In this document: positions 7,449 to 15,038 of the stretch, piece after piece
Numbering within the stretch: the first letter of the stretch is position 1
Layout: the number at the start of each line of letters is the position of its first letter
Source: Agrobacterium tumefaciens_K
GTDB lineage: Bacteria > Pseudomonadota > Alphaproteobacteria > Rhizobiales > Rhizobiaceae
NCBI RefSeq assembly: GCF_031801495.1
Contig: NZ_JAOEGC010000002.1
Span: forward strand, 1,798,001 to 1,862,000
Direction: 5' to 3'
Length of the DNA: 64,000 bases
The notes under the pieces: generated by a model
The model's database searches: none
Told to the model about the DNA's origin: nothing
What the model saw: only the letters and a program-made list of their open reading frames with translations
Program-made: the position numbers and the translations under genes

Positions 7449-9288
7449 CATTGTCCTTACCCTCGTCGTGGTCTTCAATGGAGGTTCGTTCGATGTTGAG
7501 GTCATTGACGACAGCCGTGGTGCGCTGGGCTCTCCATGAAGCAACTACGCGATCATAGCCCTCGGCCGTACGTTTAGATTTCCAAGCTTGCGTGACTCTC
7601 GGATCGGAACTCTGTGGCATTTGATCAACAGACGGCAGAAATATCCGCGTCCTAACGGGCAAGCGGGCTGCTTCCCCGGTTATAATTGCTTCACCTGTAC
7701 GCAAAACAGGCAGCAGGTCTGTCAGGCCCGCAAGGTTGTCAGGCAATGCGCCTCGGACGCGACCGCGATCCGACGGGTTCGACAGCCTGAGGGCTATTAG
7801 AGTGCCGCATTGGGATAGGATTGTCTCATCTATCTCCGCCGGCCGCTGCGACACCACCATAGCGCCGACACCGTATTTACGTCCTTCCTTTGCAATGCGC
7901 TTGACAACGTCAGCCGCTACGTCCCCGCTGTCTGACGAAACGTAACGGTGAGCTTCCTCCATTACAACGAGCAATGGCCGCAAAACGCCGCCTTCTGTCT
8001 TTTCTCGGCTCCAGAAAAGCGCTTCATAGACGATCCTTAGGATCGACCCTATCAGCCGAACCAAAACTATGCTTGGGACGCCCGAAAGATCGAGAATGGT
8101 AATTGGCTTTTCGTGGCCCAGCCAGTCCTCAAGCAAGACGTCCAAATCTTGCTCGGAGAAACCTGCAAGGTCCGGTTCCCAAGGACCGGGGTGAAGAAGG
8201 AAGTCAAAGCGGCGGTCCAATAGCCTAGAGCGCAACAAATTCAATTGTCGCCGGATACCTCTCGCCGCAGTATTCGTAAAAGGGCCAGTTGAGCCCATGG
8301 CATGGGGCTGATATTTGGGAGGGGCTAAGGTCGCCGCATCCCCCTCATCCTCAACGGCGGGCTGGTCTCTGTTCACACCGACGAATGTCTTCGTCTCAAA
8401 GTCCACGAGATCATACCAGAGCTTTTTCAGCGAAAAGGGGACAGGACTGTCAACTGTCAAAGATTGGGCCGGCAGGCCCGGAAGCGCCTCAGCCTCAATC
8501 CGTTGAGTTTTGAGTTCCTGTATCTTGTCGGTGAAAGCGATGAGCTGGTTATCATTGAGGCTTCCTGCTAGAAATTCTAAGAGTTCTCCTGTTTCCAATG
8601 CCCAATATGGGACATACAGCGGACGCTCACCCGATTGGGGCGTGGCGCTGAACACCTTCGCGACATCCCCTAGAGCAGCCGCATATTCACCGTGAATATC
8701 TAACAAGAGGATGCGTGCCCCCGGCGATCCCTCGGAGCCGCCGCGACCAACAATCGACCGCAGAATACTCGCCACCGTCGTGGATTTTCCAGAGCCTGTC
8801 GAACCAAGAATGGCGGAATGGCGGGTCACCAAGGCGTCTAGCGACAGTCGCACAACGATATTCTCGGCGCTCGAAAGCGTTCCAACCGCAACCTGGTTCT
8901 CCTCTTCTCCACCGTAAATTCGGCGGAGATCGCCCTCCGTCACTATATGGACGGTATCATTCACGTTCGGATGCTGGCTAAGGCCTCGTTCAAAATGCGA
9001 CCCGATAGCCTCTCCTGCGAGTTCGATCCGCATCCAGCGACCTGAGTCCACATCGTCTAAAGCGACACTGGCGGGCGCTGCCGAGGCACCAACCTCCGAG
9101 ACAATCCCGAAAAGGTCCTGATACCCTTGTGGGATTCGGACGAAGCTGCCGACTTGTCCGACCCGGTAAGCGTGCCCAGCGATTATAGCAGTACCCGAGG
9201 CCAAAGACTCGGAGAGCCTTACGGTAATGGAGGCACCGGAGACGGCCGTCACTTTGCCGAGATAAGTGGGATCGGTTAAAGTTGCCAC
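7441..9288 (-). CDS. HerA-like hexameric ATPase of a SIR2-HerA anti-phage system
   Basis: 615 residues. An N-terminal HAS-barrel-like beta domain (about 1-130) is followed by a FtsK/HerA ATPase: Walker A GSTGSGKST (162-170), Walker B-like LLVVMEEAHRYV (about 440-452), then EGRKYGVGAMVVSQRP and the conserved end ILSQCGTLIALRLSN, both typical of the HerA/DUF87 branch. Known SIR2-HerA pairs assemble into large complexes that drop NAD+ or cut DNA on phage infection. The start is GTG at 9288, 11 bases after the SIR2 stop, so the two are co-transcribed. A housekeeping paralogue sits at 43152-45152. I see no lost motif. Confidence 0.88.
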   Translation of the reverse strand: MATLTDPTYLGKVTAVSGASITVRLSESLASGTAIIAGHAYRVGQVGSFVRIPQGYQDLFGIVSEVGASAAPASVALDDVDSGRWMRIELAGEAIGSHFERGLSQHPNVNDTVHIVTEGDLRRIYGGEEENQVAVGTLSSAENIVVRLSLDALVTRHSAILGSTGSGKSTTVASILRSIVGRGGSEGSPGARILLLDIHGEYAAALGDVAKVFSATPQSGERPLYVPYWALETGELLEFLAGSLNDNQLIAFTDKIQELKTQRIEAEALPGLPAQSLTVDSPVPFSLKKLWYDLVDFETKTFVGVNRDQPAVEDEGDAATLAPPKYQPHAMGSTGPFTNTAARGIRRQLNLLRSRLLDRRFDFLLHPGPWEPDLAGFSEQDLDVLLEDWLGHEKPITILDLSGVPSIVLVRLIGSILRIVYEALFWSREKTEGGVLRPLLVVMEEAHRYVSSDSGDVAADVVKRIAKEGRKYGVGAMVVSQRPAEIDETILSQCGTLIALRLSNPSDRGRVRGALPDNLAGLTDLLPVLRTGEAIITGEAARLPVRTRIFLPSVDQMPQSSDPRVTQAWKSKRTAEGYDRVVASWRAQRTTAVVNDLNIERTSIEDHDEGKDNDA

Positions 9289-9299
9289 GTTGTTTGCAC

Positions 9300-10484
9300 C
9301 TACGTCCCTGGGGCGGCCGGCGGCGCGACATCCGCCGAATATGAGATCGCCAGAAATCTGCAGAATGTGGCGAAGTCACCGAGCAAGAATACAGGATCGC
9401 CCTGTCCCCAGCGCTGACCCCAGAAGCTGCTTCTGATCTCACTCCAATTCTTTGGAGGATCACCGAGCCTCCACTTACCTGCAACCCCGTTTATAACCGC
9501 TCCGTCCGAAGCGTATACGGACACGTTAGGCCGGTCATAAGCCAGTTTACACGCGGGTTGTTCCGAATTCAGGTCAAGGAATTGGAAGGCGAATACCGAC
9601 GTGTTCGCGTTTACCGCGAGTGCCTCATCGATGACAGCGCATATATGCGCGTCCCTGAAGGAAAAACCTGTTGTGAGAAGGAGCGTATCGGGCGTCATGA
9701 GAAAGCGCTTCAGCCGTTCGAACAGAGCTGCGTATGGTTGCTTCTGGGTCAAATCGTATTTCAAATGATCAGGATAGATAAGCTCGGTACTGTCATAGCT
9801 TCCTGTTCGGACTACGCGCCCATTCTCGACCATCCAGCCGAGAGAACCATGCATTTTCCAGAGCCGAACCCATCTCGCAGGAAGATCGTCTCCTGCAACG
9901 GTCACAGGATCGAAAAAGGGGGCATGACCTCCGCTGAAACCATCAAAATATGGCACCTTGGCTGCCTCCAACGCGGTTTCAAAAAGAAGGTCGTAGTTCG
10001 TCGTGAACAGTTCCACGGAATGAGGTCTCTGCGCCCCAGCAATCCAGGCAACTAACTCGTGAAACGCGCTCCGGGCGTTCGGTAGCTTCGCGCCGACGAT
10101 TTTGCCGATCCCTTCGCAGATTTTCTCTCCAAGCGCTTTGTATCCGTCCCCATCGAGTCCGTTGGCCTTGACGTCTCCCAAAGCCGTCTGCATCAACCTG
10201 ACCTTGGAGAGGATATTCTCGATATTCCCATTTTGTGGGAGTGAAGCACGAATTGCGTCAACGGCAGCTTTCTCGTCTCCAACGAAGTCCTTGAGCACTG
10301 CGTCAGTCAAAGCATCCACCCCGGGAATGAGCGGAGTTCCGTTCGGGTCCAAATTACCGTTCTGATCGATCCGAACCGAGAGTGGCGCTCCCGCGCCAAC
10401 AAGCAAGCCGATACGTTTACGACCTTGGGATAGCACTTGACGGAGGTCCGCCATGAACCGATCCGGATTATGAACGGACTCCAT
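9300..10484 (-). CDS. SIR2-family NAD-dependent effector of a SIR2-HerA anti-phage system
   Basis: From the ATG at 10484 (GAGGA about 10 bases upstream; a GTG at 10505 is also possible) the protein has 394 residues. SIR2 motifs are present: GAGAP (30-34), TTNYD (161-165) and KMHGS with the catalytic-type His at about 212. This is the SIR2_2-like branch used in bacterial defence (as in Thoeris ThsA, DSR and SIR2-HerA), which hydrolyses NAD+ rather than deacetylating proteins. There is no membrane segment. It is the first gene of a three-gene operon with HerA and KTSC. The upstream 350 bases must hold the promoter. Confidence 0.88.
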   Translation of the reverse strand: MESVHNPDRFMADLRQVLSQGRKRIGLLVGAGAPLSVRIDQNGNLDPNGTPLIPGVDALTDAVLKDFVGDEKAAVDAIRASLPQNGNIENILSKVRLMQTALGDVKANGLDGDGYKALGEKICEGIGKIVGAKLPNARSAFHELVAWIAGAQRPHSVELFTTNYDLLFETALEAAKVPYFDGFSGGHAPFFDPVTVAGDDLPARWVRLWKMHGSLGWMVENGRVVRTGSYDSTELIYPDHLKYDLTQKQPYAALFERLKRFLMTPDTLLLTTGFSFRDAHICAVIDEALAVNANTSVFAFQFLDLNSEQPACKLAYDRPNVSVYASDGAVINGVAGKWRLGDPPKNWSEIRSSFWGQRWGQGDPVFLLGDFATFCRFLAISYSADVAPPAAPGT

Positions 10485-10837
10485 CGCCAATTTTTCCTCA
10501 ACCACCGCGTTATTGTTCGACCCGAACTCTACACACTTTCAGCGAGTATTAGCTAGCAGAGATACAGGTGTTGTCCAAGTTTCCGCTTTCGGGAGCGTTG
10601 ATAGACAAGCCATGGAGTGAGCGTGAACCAAGCTTTACTTCGCCTGCCGATTGGAAGCGCCTGTCGCGACTTGAACCGGGACCAACTACCCCCGGATCGG
10701 CATACCGTTTCATGTGATGGTGCCGAGGGTAAATCTACCTTTGGAAATTGCGGTTTTCCTAACCGAGTTTCTTACGCAGCCTTTAATAGCCGTCGGGCAC
10801 ATCTGACCCTGCTTTGATTGAGCAAAGGGGATAAGAC
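10485..10837. other. Intergenic region (about 350 bases), no gene seen
   Basis: Lies between the divergent SIR2 operon and the secreted-protein pair, so it should contain promoters for both. I see no coding frame with a ribosome site and no RNA gene. Confidence 0.5.
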
Positions 10838-11209
10838 ATGAAACCAATATTGATATGCGTGATGGCGGCGCTGCTGCCGTTCGCGGCGCATGCCGAGGAA
10901 AGCGTCTGGCCGGGAGAGTATGCCGGCGATTGCGGCAACAAGGTCCAGTGCATCATCGAGATCGCTGACGACGGCGGCGATGAGGTCGACGTCAAGCTCG
11001 TCGTCGCCAACCGCGTCGACTTCCAAGACGTCAAATGCAGGCTCGAAGGGCGCTTCAGGCGTTCGGCTGTACTTGGAATATCCGGAACATTCAAAGGCGC
11101 GTCCGATGTCATGATCGGCAGGTACCGGGAGGGTCTCGAGGTGTTCGGCATACCCAAGAAGGCCTGCGGCCTATCATTAAACAAGAAGTACGTGATGTTC
11201 GGAGACTGA
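10838..11209 (+). CDS. Secreted protein of unknown function (123 aa)
   Basis: ATG at 10838 with AAAGGGGA well placed upstream. Residues 1-19 are a clean signal peptide (MKPILICVMAALLPFAAHA). The mature part (about 104 residues) begins ESVWPGEYAGDCG, has four Cys, probably two disulphides, and reads as a small beta domain. A second secreted protein follows after 4 bases, so the two are one transcription unit. I do not recognise the family. Confidence 0.65.
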   Translation: MKPILICVMAALLPFAAHAEESVWPGEYAGDCGNKVQCIIEIADDGGDEVDVKLVVANRVDFQDVKCRLEGRFRRSAVLGISGTFKGASDVMIGRYREGLEVFGIPKKACGLSLNKKYVMFGD

Positions 11210-11213
11210 GTCT

Positions 11214-11939
11214 ATGAAGACGCTTTTGAGAATGGCTCTGTTGTCCGCCGTCGTGCTCGCATCGCCCGTCCATGCCGGGACACTGGACACGTCGATCCTC
11301 GACCTCAAGATCGGCATGCCTTTCGACACTGCTAGGAAGTGGGTGAACGAACGCATCCCGAATGCCAAGACGCGGATGGCGGACCAGGCACGGGGATCGG
11401 ACGGGAAGCAGTTCTTCACGTACCTGCAACTGACGACGTCGGGAACCATGAGCAAGGGCATCGAGAAACTGAAGGCCGAGAACGGGTTCGTTGGGGAAAC
11501 CTGGACGCTATACGGTGGCGGGCCGGCCACTGGCGCGCAGGCTGTCGGACTTGCGAGGTCCGTGCGCTACGAAGATGGCAAGGGACCCGACGTCGAGGAG
11601 ACGAGAAAAGCGCTGGTCGCCCGTTATGGCGAACCGTCGAAAACGGAAGATGACGGCGAGAAGCTATACTGGGTCTCGAAGGATACGGCATTGGAGCAAT
11701 CCTCCTCGACCTGCGCGCCCGATTATCGCAGCCTGAAGTATTCCCCGGATTGCGGGACCTACATCTTCGCATCCATCGATGCCGGCCAAGACCGTCTTGT
11801 CACAGAACTGTCGATCTCGATCCTCAACCATGATCTGGCGATTTCCACGATCAAGGCGGAGCGGGCAGCATTGCAGAAGGCAGCGGACGAGAAGATGCAA
11901 AGCGACCGTCAGAACCGGGCCGCCGTTCCGAAGCTCTGA
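11214..11939 (+). CDS. Secreted protein of unknown function (241 aa)
   Basis: ATG at 11214, 4 bases after the upstream stop. Signal peptide at 1-21 (ending SPVHA). The mature chain contains DLKIGMPFDTARKWV, a pattern seen in small periplasmic domains of the SmpA/OmlA type (strand, then G(M) then helix), and repeats the idea near LVARYGEPSKTEDDGEKLYWV. Two Cys near 165-180 could pair. The last 35 residues are helical and charged. Function unknown; likely acts with the preceding secreted protein. Confidence 0.6.
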   Translation: MKTLLRMALLSAVVLASPVHAGTLDTSILDLKIGMPFDTARKWVNERIPNAKTRMADQARGSDGKQFFTYLQLTTSGTMSKGIEKLKAENGFVGETWTLYGGGPATGAQAVGLARSVRYEDGKGPDVEETRKALVARYGEPSKTEDDGEKLYWVSKDTALEQSSSTCAPDYRSLKYSPDCGTYIFASIDAGQDRLVTELSISILNHDLAISTIKAERAALQKAADEKMQSDRQNRAAVPKL

Positions 11940-11943
11940 GAGA

Positions 11944-12714
11944 TCATCTCGGCCCGATGGCCGATACGATTGAGAGCGTGGCGAGATGCGCCACGCTGCG
12001 GGCACCGAACGCGGCCTTGAGCTTTTCGAGCTTGTGCTCGACGGTGCGGGGTGAGAGGCCGATCCGAACGCCGATATCACGTGCGGTATATCCTTCCCGT
12101 AGCAACTGGAGGATCGCGAGTTCGGCGATGTCCGGTTCGGGTGCCGGCTTTGTCGTAGGCAGCAGGCAGCGGATGCGGACCAGCGAAACACACCATGAGC
12201 CATGCCGTCCCGTATTTCTCGATGGAAGGATGATGCGGTCCCCGAACATCCTGACATTGGAGAGACAGGCGTCAACGCTGTCGATCTCCGGGCGCGCCTG
12301 CGTGATCGCCCGCTGCCTGCCCCTAACCAGAGTGCCGAGCGTGAATTCTCGATCCGGGAGGCTGTGAAGCGGCGGGTCCGTTCCGACGGGCACGATGTCG
12401 GCGAGACCAGACGGAACCTCGTAGCCACGAATGAGCGAAAACGTCCAGTCGAGCGGGTCAGTCGCCGTTGTCCCGGTGATGGTGAGGATCATATCGGGCG
12501 CGAGGTAATCCAGCACGCTACCGCAGATGATATCCGCGCCGTCGGTATCGGCCCCGGCGCTGATCCAAGGCATCCATGAGCCGTGCCGCGCATCGATCGA
12601 AACTGAGCGGCTGCCGTGTCCGGTATGGAAACGAACCCTTTTGTCATCACCGCCGAACAGGCTTTGTTCCTTGCATAAGCCCTTGCCACGATTTGCAAAT
12701 CGAAAGGGTCGCAC
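11944..12714 (-). CDS. LuxR-type HTH transcriptional regulator (256 aa)
   Basis: The C-terminal 60 residues (about 190-250) form a LuxR/FixJ helix-turn-helix: ELAILQLLREGYTARDIG, then IGLSPRTVEHKLEKLK. The N-terminal 180 residues match no sensory domain that I recognise; they contain several short strands and no phosphoacceptor pattern. The GTG at 12714 is the furthest start consistent with the neighbouring resolvase; the true start could be internal. It is convergent with the secreted-protein genes and divergent from the resolvase, from which it is separated by about 80 bases. Confidence 0.7.
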   Translation of the reverse strand: MRPFRFANRGKGLCKEQSLFGGDDKRVRFHTGHGSRSVSIDARHGSWMPWISAGADTDGADIICGSVLDYLAPDMILTITGTTATDPLDWTFSLIRGYEVPSGLADIVPVGTDPPLHSLPDREFTLGTLVRGRQRAITQARPEIDSVDACLSNVRMFGDRIILPSRNTGRHGSWCVSLVRIRCLLPTTKPAPEPDIAELAILQLLREGYTARDIGVRIGLSPRTVEHKLEKLKAAFGARSVAHLATLSIVSAIGPR

Positions 12715-12797
12715 GACCGCATGTCCACCCCACGAAAGGGTTCCATTTTGTCAAGGTGGCGGTGCTACGGGGAGGCCGGCACAGGGTTTCGGACAGC

Positions 12798-13349
12798 ATG
12801 GCAATGATAGGATATGCACGGGTATCGACGAACGACCAGAATCTCGACCTCCAGGTGAACGCATTGCGTTCGGCGGGGTGCGGACGTGTGTTCGAGGATC
12901 ATGGCGTCTCCGGCGCTGTCGAGAAGCGACGCGGCCTGAATGCGGTCCTCAGGACCCTGCGCAAAGGCGATACGCTGGTTGTATGGCGGCTGGATCGCCT
13001 CGGGCGGTCGATACGCCATCTGATCGACGTCATCACCAGGCTTCAGGCGCGTGGGGTGGAATTCCGTTCGGTAACGGAAAACATCGACACCAACTCGGCC
13101 GGCGGACGAATGATCTTTCATGTCATCGCCGCCATGGCCGAGTTCGAGCGCTCGATGATCAGCGAACGGACGGTTGCCGGGATGGCGGCCGCACGCCAGC
13201 GCGGACAAAACCTTGGACGCCGCCGCTCAATGACGGAGGAGCAATGCGCCGAGGCAGTCACGGCGCTGGGACAGGGTGGTGAAAGCCTCGCCGACGTCGC
13301 CCGGCGTTACAAGGTCCATCCCCGGACGCTCAAGCGGTTGATCAGTTGA
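12798..13349 (+). CDS. Serine recombinase, resolvase/invertase family (183 aa)
   Basis: Starts at ATG 12798 (MAMIGYARVSTNDQNLDLQ). The catalytic Ser is in YARVST (residue 9 or so), followed by the family motifs VWRLDRLGRS (about 66-75), TENIDTNSAGG and MAEFERSMISERT. A C-terminal HTH (about 135-180, SLADVARRYKVHPRTLKRLI) gives the normal length for Tn3-type resolvases and invertases. It may resolve multimers of the element or invert a segment. The frame is open 74 codons upstream, but that part shows no family similarity. No transposase accompanies it, and it is not the size of a large serine integrase. Confidence 0.88.
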   Translation: MAMIGYARVSTNDQNLDLQVNALRSAGCGRVFEDHGVSGAVEKRRGLNAVLRTLRKGDTLVVWRLDRLGRSIRHLIDVITRLQARGVEFRSVTENIDTNSAGGRMIFHVIAAMAEFERSMISERTVAGMAAARQRGQNLGRRRSMTEEQCAEAVTALGQGGESLADVARRYKVHPRTLKRLIS

Positions 13350-13391
13350 ATGATCGACGTCGAGTGCCGTAGATTGCTCTGCGAGTATGAG

Positions 13392-13421
13392 GATGTTGGC
13401 AGCCTGTGTGCCGACAACATC
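13392..13421. repeat. Imperfect inverted repeat after the resolvase gene
   Basis: Arms of 12 bases (GATGTTGGCAGC and its near complement) around a 6-base loop, two mismatches. It sits 43 bases after the resolvase stop. It could be a terminator without a T run or half of a recombination site. Confidence 0.35.
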
Positions 13422-13512
13422 TGGTCTGGAGGTATTCATCTTCCCCTGCCTCTATAAGAATAATCCCTTACTATATAAGAAAAACGGGACACTTCCTGTT
13501 ATCCACTTGATG

Positions 13513-14871
13513 TTACATAGCAATATCAAAAATCGTTTCGTTTTCCTCCTCGGCCTCGGTACTTGCCGTGACAGGGAGGTATGGTGCCAGCGTTGCGGGA
13601 TCAGGAGCCTGCCATTCGCCGGCCTTCTCTAACTCCAGCATCCGTGCCAGATGATCCCGGACGTCGAGGTAATCGTCACCGCCGGTTTCGAACCAATCCC
13701 GGATATAGGCCAGCCTTGCAAAGCTTCCAGGAGCGGTCTCAGCGGTCTTGTCCATGAAGCCGAGCACGAAATCAGCCATCTGGAACGCATCGTAACAAGT
13801 CGGGTATCCACCCATGAACGCTTTCAGGTCATGCAGGATTTTTGCAAGGCGTCTGGTCGCCTTCTTGACTCCAGGATCGTTGATCTTGTCCGCAAGGTCG
13901 TAGAGATTTTGCGCCATGTCGTCGCCAGCATACGAATGATAGGCCCGTTCGATCCATGGCAGGACAGGCGTCATGTCCAGCAGCAGGCGCTCCAAACGGA
14001 AAATCGCGTTCAGCTTGTCCAGAGGATAGAAATGGCCGGACACGCTCATGTCTATTACCGACATGACGTCTGCCACAACTGGGTCGGCCCAGAAGTAGTT
14101 CTGTTCGGCCACGGCTACAGGCTTGGGGCGCAGAATGGCGGGATAGCGTCCCAGGCGCTGGGCCTCCGCGATCCAGGTGTTTGCTTCGGACAATGAAGGA
14201 AAGCGACGCCCCCGACGGATGCCACAGACATCCCCGATGGTGATGATGCTATACCCGACGCCCGCTTTCGAAATTTCCGACAGCAGCGTGGCAAGTTTCT
14301 TCTTCCGTGAGGCCTGTGTCGTGACTGGAACATGACGCGGCTCACCGTCATCCCACAGAGTTGCTCCCAGTCTGCCCAACTGAAGGATGCCTTCGGCTTT
14401 TGTGTCAAATGTCGCATCGAGGATGCGGACAAGCTGCTGCGCTGTCTTGGAGAGCTTACGGATTTTGGCATCCCGCCGTGGGGCGATACCCTGCCTTGCC
14501 AAATGCCTGGCAACTGTGCTTTTCGACTGCTCGGTGATCCGGGCAGTGTTGCGGACGGACGCCCTTCCGAAATCCTCCCCGGAGAGTTGAAAGACCACGG
14601 GGGTTGCGAGGAAGTCTCTGGCCCGTTGTTCACGGCTGCGCTTGGGCTTGTAACGGGGGATATTGTACCTGTTCATCGTCCAGCGGAAGACATCGTTGAT
14701 GAGCCTGCGATCATCGTGGCCGCTCGGGCCGTGGGTTTCACGCCAATTGCGTATGAAGTCTTCGCAGAAGACGTGCAGACGGCCGGCATCCTTCCCGTGC
14801 TTATTCACGAAAGAATATGCCGCCTTGCGCAGCGCTTCGAATTCTTCCTGGTTGTCGCTCAGCGATCTCAT
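13513..14871 (-). CDS. Unknown protein with a central HTH-like segment (452 aa)
   Basis: A soluble, basic protein. Residues about 110-135 (ARITEQSKSTVARHLARQGI) look like a helix-turn-helix, and basic stretches flank it (RYKPKRSREQRARDF; RRDAKIRKL). The C-terminal half is acidic and helical and ends EAEEENETIFDIAM. No enzyme motif is visible. Its placement beside a resolvase, with an AT-rich stretch and a DnaA-box-like TTATCCACT (13499-13507) just past its 3' end, fits a replication initiator of an element, but this is weak. It may equally be a regulator. Start chosen at ATG 14871; AAAGGGG lies very close upstream. Confidence 0.6.
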   Translation of the reverse strand: MRSLSDNQEEFEALRKAAYSFVNKHGKDAGRLHVFCEDFIRNWRETHGPSGHDDRRLINDVFRWTMNRYNIPRYKPKRSREQRARDFLATPVVFQLSGEDFGRASVRNTARITEQSKSTVARHLARQGIAPRRDAKIRKLSKTAQQLVRILDATFDTKAEGILQLGRLGATLWDDGEPRHVPVTTQASRKKKLATLLSEISKAGVGYSIITIGDVCGIRRGRRFPSLSEANTWIAEAQRLGRYPAILRPKPVAVAEQNYFWADPVVADVMSVIDMSVSGHFYPLDKLNAIFRLERLLLDMTPVLPWIERAYHSYAGDDMAQNLYDLADKINDPGVKKATRRLAKILHDLKAFMGGYPTCYDAFQMADFVLGFMDKTAETAPGSFARLAYIRDWFETGGDDYLDVRDHLARMLELEKAGEWQAPDPATLAPYLPVTASTEAEEENETIFDIAM

Positions 14872-15038
14872 CCCCTTTCTGAGTTGGTAGTTGTCTATAA
14901 GGTTGGCTGAGAGCGTGAGAAAGGCAAGTGCATCGAAACACTCACCACTACCCGTTTACCGCGCATTCAGTTTTTGAAAGCTAATGAAAGGTAGATGTGC
15001 AACGGGTTAGGAAACCTAAAGATTCTGCGGCTGGGTTC

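Noticed and set aside
12798..13349. Resolvase as the integrase of the element
   Set aside because: It is a small 183-residue resolvase/invertase; tRNA-targeting integration normally uses a tyrosine integrase, not seen in the window.
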